From Oscillospiraceae bacterium (lineage in GTDB: Bacteria > Bacillota_A > Clostridia > Oscillospirales > Acutalibacteraceae): a stretch of DNA of 6,990 bases. The position numbers were made by a program, and so were the translations under genes. The notes under the pieces are model-generated. The model did not search any database and had not been told where the DNA came from. It saw nothing but the letters and a program-made list of their open reading frames with translations. How positions within the stretch are numbered: the first letter of the stretch is position 1; each line of letters begins with the position of its first letter. Shown piece after piece: positions 1 to 5,423 of the stretch. The DNA lies in the NCBI GenBank assembly GCA_003519645.1, contig DOWI01000023.1:7699-14688 (forward strand), read 5' to 3'.

Positions 1-241
1 ACAAAACAGACGAGTTAATTTCATATGCTTTTTTCAGCACATCAACGAAAATCTCATTTGCCGATATTTCCAGCGAATTTAAAAGGGCTATCAGGTTTTC
101 ACACCTCGGAAAGACTGAACCGCGTTCAATCGCGGAAATATAATTTGTGGAAACTCCTATTTTTTCTGCAAGCCGTTCCTGGGTAAATCCCTTTTTCTCT
201 CTGCATTGTTTGATTCTTTTACCGATTCTTTTATCTACCAT
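1..241 (-). CDS. XRE-family helix-turn-helix repressor, C-terminus beyond window
   Basis: A DNA-binding regulator of the XRE/Cro-CI type. Eighty codons are visible and the frame is still open at base 1, so the C-terminus lies outside the window. Residues about 5-60 form a complete HTH_3 domain: a basic first helix (RIGKRIKQCREKKG), the helix-turn-helix (FTQERLAEKIGVSTNYISAIERG, of which the last part is the recognition helix), then the typical ENLIALLNSLEISANEIF ending. The ATG at 239-241 is chosen because a strong SD, AAGGAGGG, sits at 246-253. In ICEs such small XRE proteins usually control excision or transfer genes or their own promoter. Repeats in front of the gene fit self-regulation. 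It is transcribed away from the plus-strand leader and 222-aa gene, with no coding sequence in between. Family assignment is secure; the target genes are inference. Confidence 0.9.
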   Translation of the reverse strand, partial: MVDKRIGKRIKQCREKKGFTQERLAEKIGVSTNYISAIERGSVFPRCENLIALLNSLEISANEIFVDVLKKAYEINSSVL

Positions 242-253
242 AACACCCTCCTT

Positions 254-357
254 GTAATTCTTTAAATGCATATGTAATTCGTTTAATAATAGTATAAATT
301 AAAATTGCGCCATATAACAGCAACTAAACGATTTATAACTAACTTTAAGCGAATTAC
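254..357. promoter_or_regulatory. Candidate XRE operator cluster and promoter region
   Basis: A short element recurs in front of the XRE gene. GTAATTCTTTAAA lies at 254-266, GTAATTCGTTTAA at 274-286 (same orientation, 20 bp start to start, i.e. about two helical turns), and an inverted copy TTTAAGCGAATTAC at 344-357. A weaker inverted match, CTAAACGAT, lies at 324-332. A possible minus-strand -10 box TATACT (complement of 291-296) sits just upstream of the two direct copies, which would place them around the transcription start of the XRE gene, where a bound repressor would block it. No good -35 box is visible, so the promoter is tentative. The repeats are seen directly; their role as operators is inferred from position next to an XRE gene. 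Confidence 0.5.
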
Positions 358-447
358 ATATAGCGTATTTTACATATTATAGAATAGCCAATATAGGGAA
401 AAAGGAAGAACAAATCATAATCCCGGCAGTTTTATTGAAATTTGTAT

Positions 448-487
448 AAAAAAGCGGGGCGTGAAGCTATAGCTTCTGCGCTCCGCT
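448..487 (-). terminator. Intrinsic terminator, minus strand
   Basis: On the minus strand a GC-rich stem of 8 pairs (454-461 with 479-486, one G-U) is capped by a perfect 5-bp stem GAAGC/GCTTC (463-467 with 472-476) with a TATA loop, and is followed directly by six T residues (complement of 448-453). On the plus strand no T-tract follows, so it acts on minus-strand transcripts. No minus-strand gene is recognisable between here and 1718, so it may end a small antisense RNA, stop read-through toward the XRE gene, or be left over from a lost gene. Confidence 0.7.
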
Positions 488-555
488 GTTATTTCTGCTA
501 TATGGCGGCTGTCGATAAAAAAGCGCCGGTCTCTATTAATTTTCTTAATTGATAC

Positions 556-584
556 TTGACTTTTACCATAATCAGAGTTGTAAT
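556..584 (+). promoter_or_regulatory. Candidate sigma-A promoter for leader RNA / 222-aa gene
   Basis: TTGACT at 556-561 and TGTAAT at 579-584 are separated by exactly 17 bp; each differs by one base from the vegetative consensus TTGACA / TATAAT. AT-rich sequence lies upstream (about 533-552). Transcription would begin near 590-592 and run into the structured leader and then toward the gene at 862. It is the best plus-strand promoter seen between the XRE gene and 862. Confidence 0.6.
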
Positions 585-633
585 AGCACAACGGGAGAAG
601 AAAAGCCGTAAAAACCGGCTTACAATAAAAAAC

Positions 634-721
634 GTCATAGCAGGCCGGCGTGATACCAACACACCGGCCCTGCGAGAAGGTGAGCTAAGCACCCCACGCA
701 ACCGTAAACGGCACATATGAC
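634..721 (+). ncRNA. Cloverleaf-like structured RNA, possible cis-regulatory leader
   Basis: Four helices can be drawn in an 88-nt block. P1 closes it: GTCATA (634-639) with TATGAC (716-721). P2 pairs 640-648 with 664-673 (nine pairs with a one-base bulge), extended by GTG/CAC (650-652 with 660-662) and a 7-nt loop ATACCAA. P3 pairs GGTG (679-682) with CACC (690-693). P4 pairs CCG (702-704) with CGG (709-711) around a TAAA tetraloop. A separate hairpin AAGCCG/CGGCTT (603-608 with 616-621) precedes it. It lies between a plus-strand promoter and a plus-strand terminator, which favours plus-strand transcription; read on the minus strand, P1 would instead be followed by a run of six T, so that orientation is not excluded. 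It is not a tRNA (no T-arm consensus) and I cannot match it to a known riboswitch. The fold is by eye only. Confidence 0.5.
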
Positions 722-732
722 AGCAATAGTTT

Positions 733-752
733 AACACCAATTACGGTGTTTT
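733..752 (+). other. Small hairpin with short T-run in the leader
   Basis: AACACC (733-738) and GGTGTT (745-750) form a perfect 6-bp stem with loop AATTAC, followed by only two further T residues. It lies between the cloverleaf and the strong terminator. It is too weak, and its T-run too short, to call a terminator; it may be a spacer helix in the leader or part of a switching fold. Confidence 0.35.
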
Positions 753-766
753 ACAATACCAAGTTT

Positions 767-822
767 GCGTATGCAGGGGAATTCAGCGGTTTATCCGCTC
801 GCCTTTGCATGCGCTTTTTATT
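767..822 (+). terminator. Strong intrinsic terminator ahead of the 222-aa gene (possible attenuator)
   Basis: Bases 767-779 pair with 802-814 in a continuous 13-bp stem (three G-U pairs; the outer GCG/CGC and ATGCA/TGCAT parts are solid). Inside it AGCGG (785-789) pairs with CCGCT (795-799). The run TTTTTATT follows immediately at 815-822. It stands 40 bp before the ATG at 862 and downstream of the candidate promoter at 556-584, so a transcript of about 230 nt would end here unless termination is relieved. It also argues against starting the gene at the in-frame ATG at 805, which lies inside the hairpin. Confidence 0.75.
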
Positions 823-830
823 ATACCTTC

Positions 831-854
831 CGACCATATTTTTCAGAAAGGTCG
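831..854 (+). promoter_or_regulatory. Hairpin overlapping the ribosome binding site of the 222-aa gene
   Basis: CGACC (831-835) pairs with GGTCG (850-854), enclosing the A and G residues of the SD-like AGAAAGG (845-851) in its loop and 3' arm. The two G residues of the SD are paired in this fold. Spacing from the SD to the ATG at 862 is 10 nt. Five pairs with a 14-nt loop make only a modest barrier to ribosomes. Confidence 0.3.
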
Positions 855-861
855 TGTACAA

Positions 862-1530
862 ATGAATTTCTTCAACGATTTCACCAGCATCACAGGAGAT
901 GCACAAAGCAGCTATTCCAATGAAACCCTGACAGAATTTTTCGAACAAGCAGAACTGATTCGGGAAAAAGCCGGGAAGCGGGCGTATCTGCTGGACAAGT
1001 ATCTGTCTATTCTTCTTACAGCAATTAATACGAAACTTGCGCAAGATGCAGCATCGGATGGATTCGATACGGCAGGCCAGCTGATTGGAGTCTGCGCAAG
1101 TGTGGTTCGCGGTGAACCGGAAAAAGCAGACCACTGGTTTTTTAAAAAGGCAAAGGAATACATCGAGTTGAATCCGCTTGATTTTCAGGAGAAGCATACA
1201 CAGGTTAATCTATATTTTGTACTGCTGTTTATAAATTTTATGAACGAGGCAGTTTCAAGCTATATAGACAATCTGGAATATGAGTGCAGAGCTGTGATGG
1301 ATGTATGTGATCTGAAAGATCTGTTCGATGGTATCTGCTCCGTTCTTGGAGAGGAGGAACCAATGGAGAAGCTGAACTGTCTGTTCCGTCAACAATTTCT
1401 CCTGGTCAATGCCATGACAACCTTTTGGCAGGGTGCGAGCAACCAGCTTACCTATTGCCTTGCCTTTCGGGACCGGGAAACCTCAAAACAAATTTTTCAG
1501 CTTCTGCCGGAGGGGTATAATCGGAAGTGA
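862..1530 (+). CDS. Hypothetical 222-aa helical cytoplasmic protein
   Basis: I do not recognise this protein. It is 222 residues, acidic to neutral, with no signal peptide or clear membrane segment and with predominantly helical composition. Visible stretches are an N-terminal MNFFNDFTSITGDA, a charged helical region around residues 25-60 (TLTEFFEQAELIREKAGKRA), a hydrophobic helix near 118-130 (VNLYFVLLFINFMNEA) and a Cys-containing region near 142-175. No catalytic motif or metal site stands out. The ATG at 862 is preferred over the in-frame ATG at 805, because SD-like AGAAAGG lies 10 nt upstream of 862, and 805 falls inside a terminator hairpin. It is the only plus-strand gene here, convergent with the conjugation operon and preceded by a structured leader with a terminator, which suggests conditional expression. 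It could be an accessory or regulatory protein of the element; no function is claimed. Confidence 0.75.
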   Translation: MNFFNDFTSITGDAQSSYSNETLTEFFEQAELIREKAGKRAYLLDKYLSILLTAINTKLAQDAASDGFDTAGQLIGVCASVVRGEPEKADHWFFKKAKEYIELNPLDFQEKHTQVNLYFVLLFINFMNEAVSSYIDNLEYECRAVMDVCDLKDLFDGICSVLGEEEPMEKLNCLFRQQFLLVNAMTTFWQGASNQLTYCLAFRDRETSKQIFQLLPEGYNRK

Positions 1531-1640
1531 TCTTACCATACTTTAAACTTTTACTTGGGTTATATTCACTTGGCTGTCAAGAATTGCGTATTAAGGTAGA
1601 ATCGCTGTCAGGTAAAGCATGACACCCTTCCGCTCCTTCA

Positions 1641-1686
1641 AAAGACAGTACCCGCCAATCTTATTTTGGTGGGTGCTGTCTTTTTT
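1641..1686. terminator. Bidirectional intrinsic terminator between convergent genes
   Basis: Bases 1641-1658 and 1666-1683 form an 18-bp stem (two G-U pairs) with a 7-nt loop TCTTATT. On the plus strand the run TTTTTT (1681-1686) follows, ending the 222-aa gene, which stops 110 bp earlier. On the minus strand the stem ends in four T residues, so it can also end the conjugation operon, whose last stop codon is at 1718. The 1531-1640 stretch before it shows nothing else that I can support. Confidence 0.85.
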
Positions 1687-1717
1687 GCCTTGTGTTACTG
1701 CTTTTTATTTTGAAATG

Positions 1718-2065
1718 CTACATTCCGATGATATCCCACACATAAAGGGGTGCGGTAAGCGTAAAAATAAGGCAGGCAAACAAGATTGCGGGTGCCGTGA
1801 ACTCAAACTGTCCGTGCTTCCTATAGTCGAAATAAGCGGTACCCAATTTCGCAAAGAACAGTACCGCAAGGATCAGATCGATCACCGGGAAAACGACGTT
1901 GTTGACCACGCTTTTGATCTGCGTTTGTGCGGCGTTCCAGGTGTTTTCGATAGCTCCCGCAACATCACCCGCCGCAAGAGCTGGAACCACAAGAACGGTC
2001 ATCATAAGCAAAAATACTAAGATACAGATAATCGTCTTTTTGCTGAAAATTCTCTTGATCATCAT
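1718..2065 (-). CDS. DUF3852-type membrane protein, pilin-like topology
   Basis: A 115-residue exported membrane protein. A signal peptide is clear: basic MMIKRIFSKK, a hydrophobic core to about residue 27, and ALA-AG as likely cleavage site near residue 31. Two hydrophobic helices follow, about 58-78 (VFPVIDLILAVLFFAKLG) and 90-112 (FTAPAILFACLIFTLTAPLY), joined by a short polar loop YFDYRKHGQFE. I recognise the sequence as the DUF3852 family found in clostridial conjugative elements. A cleaved leader plus two helices is also the plan of VirB2/TrbC-type pilins, so a pilus or channel subunit is a reasonable inference, not a demonstrated role. The first of two adjacent ATGs is chosen because GGAGG is 9 nt upstream. 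The start overlaps the stop of the DUF4406 gene by 4 nt (ATGA). It is the last gene of the operon, 32 bp before the terminator. Confidence 0.85.
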   Translation of the reverse strand: MMIKRIFSKKTIICILVFLLMMTVLVVPALAAGDVAGAIENTWNAAQTQIKSVVNNVVFPVIDLILAVLFFAKLGTAYFDYRKHGQFEFTAPAILFACLIFTLTAPLYVWDIIGM

Positions 2066-2409
2066 AAATACAAACCTCCGTTTTGAATATTTAGAATTTC
2101 GCTTTCCGGCACAAGCCGGACGGGTATACCGAGCCTAACAGCCGTGTCTATTTCTTTTTTCATGCCTTCTGTTACGGAATCTCCAAAATACCACAGCTCA
2201 GAGCTATCCTTTAATAAGGATAAACCCATATTAATGCCGATTTCACGTTCTGTTTCAGCATCGTCATCAAGGAACTGAGGAAAGAAAAGGTGCGGAGCGA
2301 TTGGTATCACTCCGCACTCAACTGCCGCCCAGCGGCAATATTCTTTTGCCTTTTCGATGTTGCCGTCAATATTTCCGCGGTATGCGGAGCATATAAAAAT
2401 CTTTTTCAT
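2062..2409 (-). CDS. DUF4406 (nucleoside 2-deoxyribosyltransferase-like) protein
   Basis: A 115-residue cytoplasmic protein of the DUF4406 family, related to nucleoside 2-deoxyribosyltransferases. The family marks are present: strand plus loop KKIFICSAYRG at residues 2-12, IAPHLFFPQFLDD (37-49), the strand ELWYFGD (71-77), and TEGMKKEID (80-88), the region that carries the catalytic-type Glu in the wider superfamily. It ends in a strand IPVRLV (95-100). A role in cleaving or sensing a nucleotide is inferred from the fold only; the substrate is unknown. A TTG codon at 2412 lies directly before the ATG at 2409; the ATG is chosen, with GGGAG 6 nt upstream. That SD lies inside the end of the preceding gene, whose TGA shares one base with this ATG. 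The C-terminal GGLYL codons in turn carry the GGAGG for the DUF3852 gene. It is the only enzyme-like gene in this envelope operon. Confidence 0.85.
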   Translation of the reverse strand: MKKIFICSAYRGNIDGNIEKAKEYCRWAAVECGVIPIAPHLFFPQFLDDDAETEREIGINMGLSLLKDSSELWYFGDSVTEGMKKEIDTAVRLGIPVRLVPESEILNIQNGGLYL

Positions 2410-5336
2410 CAATTTCTCCCAATATAATGATCGTCATAAAGGCTGCCGTTGATCGTGAAGCTGTTGGAATTCAATCTTGCCGACAACATTCCGGCTGGCG
2501 TCCAAAAATCATAAAAATAGCAGGACGCGGTATAATTTTGCGTTCCGTTTGGGTACCACAAAGGAATGAAGTGTACCTTTTTATTGTTTGCAGCAGGATT
2601 CGCCGCAAATCGGAAGGTTCCGTAGGAGCTTTCCAGCATCCGGTATCTGCCTGAAACAGCCGAATAGTTATATTCGGGGAAGGTCATATATCCGTTTTGC
2701 ACATAAGTGTATGCTGGGGACGACGGATAAAGCGTGCCTGACACGGACTGCCTAACGGGAGTGCTTTGAAGAGTAAAGCCGTAACCCGATTTCACATTCC
2801 AAATACCGTTTATTTGCGAGGCGGACGGCGAGTCGGTATCCGGAGTAATCGTTATAGGATAGTTTGCAATCATGATCCCGTAGGTTTTCTTGGTGAAGCT
2901 GCCATTTGAATAAACCCATTCCGACCATGTGGCACTGTTGGAGTAGGTTGAGGGAGTTGAGGATATCGACCATCCGCTTGGCTTGCTGCTCTCATACTGT
3001 GTGTCAGGTGTTTGCGAATCAGTCACTGTTGTTGACTTTACCGAGATCTGTCCGGTATCAATTTTTGCGTCATTGTCATAAACTTCGCCTTTGACGGTTA
3101 TATAAGCGCCATACAGATATCGAGGAACCGTCCATTTAAAATAAACAAGGTTCTCATTTTCTGAGGGGATCACAATATTGGTTTTTATTCCTGTATAAAG
3201 AACAGTTGTACCATTTGACACTGTAAACTTTACGGATATATTACTGCCCGGTATAAAGTCAGCGATGGCGGCATTCTTCACTTTGAAACTTGTAATGACT
3301 TCAACGCCTTCACGATAATAGGAATTTGGCGTAATAGCTTCGATGGTAAGCGGATGCTTCACATACCAATATCTGAGCCATTGATTGTTGTCACCGTTGC
3401 TTTCCCAGCTTGTATTGGTTCGGCCAGCGCCTTCCAGGTAAACGCCGCCCCATACTGAAAAAGTGCTTTCATAGGGAACTTTCATCTGTTTTCCGTTTAC
3501 CGCGATAGTCCCGCCGGCGGGGATTGCATAAATGCCGTTGATTTGAGTGTTATCATCGTTATACCCTTCGACATATACCGTGCAGTTGGTATTGTTTTTG
3601 TAAATATACTGCGGCGTCACAGTTTGATAAGCATATATTTCTCTGTCGGTAATATAGTTTCCGTGCGCGTCGATGAGCTTGATATCATACAATTCCACAT
3701 CGGCTTTAACAGTCGGAATATCAATCCATGTGCTTTGGCTGGTATGTGCGGTGTCTGAAGACCATTCGGATGTCAGGTTAAACCGGATACGGTTCCCGCC
3801 TGTCGAGTTGTCAGGTACACGGTAAGGATACAGGGAACTGTATTTGCTGTAAGACGCGTTTTGATTAATTCCGACTCCGTTTGCCGTCATATCAGATACG
3901 CCGTTTGCTTTCAACCAAATAATATAAAAATAATAATACAGATTTCCGGTAAAATTGTTATACGATGTCCAGGAGTTTTCTGAGGTAAAAGTATATTTCG
4001 GATAAACGCGCTGCCCGACATAAACTTTGCCACTATAACCTGCCAAACCGCCGTAGGCCGCTGTTTGTCCCGCGATATCGGTCAAAGTGACTTGATATTG
4101 GTTGATCTTTGGACGGACAGGGATATAGAATGTTTTAACCGCACCGTATTTCAAAACATTACCGTTCCCATCGATCCAATCAACCTTTGCTTCGACGCTA
4201 TAACTGCTTCGTCCGGCGTCTACTGTGGTTGGAGACAGCGCCACATCCCACCATGTGCTATTATTAGAATAACAATTTCTCGAAGTCCAGCTCCCTCCCG
4301 AAAGTCTGACCGATTGGCGGACATAACAATTTTCACTTTCTGCAGGGAAATTGACAGCGAACCAAACGTTATCGCCTTTTATCGGGTATCCGTTGGCATA
4401 AGAAAAATTTCCAAATGAACTGCCATTACTATTTCCATAATAAAAACTTCGGTCGGATTTACTGCCGCGCCATGCTTCGCAGATATTTACGCTGAGCGCA
4501 GGCGTAAAGTCCGGTTTTGTTTCAGTATACGCAATTCCCACACCGTAACCACTGTTAATGATCGTATAAAAGGTTGCGCGTGAGCTTGAGCCGATTGCGC
4601 TAACACCCGACCATAAGCCTTGACCGTCTGGTGTATAAAGAGAGTTCGGATAGTATCTGTTCGTGTATGACGAGATAAATCCCCATGACGCGCTTGTGCT
4701 GCTAGAACCGCCATTGCTATTTGCTCCGAGAAGCCATTTTCCGTATAAAGCAATTTCGGTAACTGTGAGCGAATGATAAACACCTTGCAACCGCACATCA
4801 AACAGTGGTTCAACAAGCACCTTGTCGCCGTTTTTTAAGTTTGATATATTTCCTATTCCAAGAATACTTAAAATAGAGTTAAGATTCCGGCCGTCATTCT
4901 GCCAGCTATTCATCCCGTCGGGAGTGGGGAGCGATTGAGCAAATCCCATGTTTACTTCCTTATAGCAATCCCAGGAATTTTTCGACGAACCGAAACTGTT
5001 ATTTTGGTTTTGGATATTTTGAATTTTATTGTACTTGGTATTATATTTGTACGCATTGGAATACTCGCTGTTTCCGTAAGTGGTATTTCGGAATACATCA
5101 ATAACAGCTCCGTTTTTGGTATTTCCATATTTATCGACTACGGAAAAACGATAACCCAAACAGTTATCTCCTGTGGTTCTGATCGCATAACCGTTGGGAC
5201 CGGCAGGCGATCCTGCTCCACCGCCGCCTGTCGAACTGCCATCCCAATCCAAAGCATACGCAGTCATGTCTATTGCTGAGATTACAGCGCACAATATGAA
5301 CATACAGGAGATCATCTTGATTGCTTTTCTTATCAT
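2409..5336 (-). CDS. Large secreted protein of clostridial conjugative element, 975 aa
   Basis: A very large exported protein. Residues 1-28 are a signal peptide (MIRKAIKMISC, hydrophobic core, AYA cleavage), followed by a Gly/Ser-rich linker at about 32-46. The rest is rich in Tyr, Ser, Asn, Trp and Gly and looks beta-stranded. Residues about 660-770 resemble a CARDB/Ig-like beta domain (LTIEAITPNSYYREGVEV to GQISVKSTTV). The C-terminal 200 residues include TFPEYNYSAVSGRYRMLE and VHFIPLWYPNG and end near WTPAGMLSARLNSNSFTING, a pattern I associate with large secreted proteins encoded in clostridial ICEs (possibly the Athe_2463 type). There is no LPXTG sorting signal and no C-terminal membrane helix, so it is probably released or held by protein contacts. 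The ATG at 5336 is preferred over an upstream in-frame start at 5369 because it begins a clean signal peptide and has AAAGGGG about 10 nt upstream. A role in mating-pair contact is inferred. It overlaps DUF4406 by one base. Confidence 0.8.
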   Translation of the reverse strand: MIRKAIKMISCMFILCAVISAIDMTAYALDWDGSSTGGGGAGSPAGPNGYAIRTTGDNCLGYRFSVVDKYGNTKNGAVIDVFRNTTYGNSEYSNAYKYNTKYNKIQNIQNQNNSFGSSKNSWDCYKEVNMGFAQSLPTPDGMNSWQNDGRNLNSILSILGIGNISNLKNGDKVLVEPLFDVRLQGVYHSLTVTEIALYGKWLLGANSNGGSSSTSASWGFISSYTNRYYPNSLYTPDGQGLWSGVSAIGSSSRATFYTIINSGYGVGIAYTETKPDFTPALSVNICEAWRGSKSDRSFYYGNSNGSSFGNFSYANGYPIKGDNVWFAVNFPAESENCYVRQSVRLSGGSWTSRNCYSNNSTWWDVALSPTTVDAGRSSYSVEAKVDWIDGNGNVLKYGAVKTFYIPVRPKINQYQVTLTDIAGQTAAYGGLAGYSGKVYVGQRVYPKYTFTSENSWTSYNNFTGNLYYYFYIIWLKANGVSDMTANGVGINQNASYSKYSSLYPYRVPDNSTGGNRIRFNLTSEWSSDTAHTSQSTWIDIPTVKADVELYDIKLIDAHGNYITDREIYAYQTVTPQYIYKNNTNCTVYVEGYNDDNTQINGIYAIPAGGTIAVNGKQMKVPYESTFSVWGGVYLEGAGRTNTSWESNGDNNQWLRYWYVKHPLTIEAITPNSYYREGVEVITSFKVKNAAIADFIPGSNISVKFTVSNGTTVLYTGIKTNIVIPSENENLVYFKWTVPRYLYGAYITVKGEVYDNDAKIDTGQISVKSTTVTDSQTPDTQYESSKPSGWSISSTPSTYSNSATWSEWVYSNGSFTKKTYGIMIANYPITITPDTDSPSASQINGIWNVKSGYGFTLQSTPVRQSVSGTLYPSSPAYTYVQNGYMTFPEYNYSAVSGRYRMLESSYGTFRFAANPAANNKKVHFIPLWYPNGTQNYTASCYFYDFWTPAGMLSARLNSNSFTINGSLYDDHYIGRN

Positions 5337-5370
5337 ATAATCAATACCCCTTTCTGTAAATTTACGCAAG

Positions 5371-5401
5371 AAAAAAGACCTGACATATTAGTCAAGTCTT
5401 T
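5371..5401 (-). terminator. Intrinsic terminator inside the conjugation operon
   Basis: On the minus strand AAAGACTTGAC and GTCAGGTCTTT (complements of 5391-5401 and 5374-5384) form an 11-bp stem with one G-T pair and loop TAATAT, followed by a run of T (complement of 5371-5376). It lies 22 bp after the stop of the Cys/His-rich gene and only 34 bp before the ATG of the 975-aa gene. That leaves no room for a separate promoter after it, so the downstream three genes depend on read-through, antitermination or a promoter lying further upstream. Confidence 0.75.
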
Positions 5402-5423
5402 TGCCGCGAACTATATCAAGTTT

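Noticed and set aside
676..711. Cobalamin-riboswitch-like string around GGTG and CGCAACCGTAAACGG
   Set aside because: The short resemblance is not supported by the preceding helix or by a downstream GCCACTG-type box, so I do not call the class.
634..721. tRNA gene suggested by the cloverleaf shape
   Set aside because: No T-arm GGTTCRA consensus, no 7-bp acceptor stem, no anticodon arm of correct size.
498..740. 80-codon minus-strand open frame
   Set aside because: It runs across the hairpins of the structured RNA block, has an unusual Arg/Ser/Cys-rich composition, and shows no convincing SD; it is better explained as a shadow of the noncoding leader.
805..861. Upstream in-frame start of the 222-aa gene at 805
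   Set aside because: The ATG lies within the terminator stem and has no SD; 862 has an SD-like AGAAAGG and gives a normal N-terminus.
771..923. Short plus-strand open frame starting ATG at 771
   Set aside because: It begins inside the terminator hairpin, lacks an SD and overlaps the 222-aa gene out of frame.
751..1197. Minus-strand open frame of 148 codons opposite the 222-aa gene
   Set aside because: It is antisense to a better supported gene, has no SD, and its composition is not protein-like.
1619..2020. Plus-strand open frame of 133 codons
   Set aside because: It starts next to the terminator hairpin, runs through that stem and lies antisense to the DUF3852 gene.
4065..4418. Plus-strand open frames within the 975-aa gene (also 4935-5279 and 3543-3758)
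   Set aside because: All are antisense shadows of a long gene with a clear signal peptide and family character.
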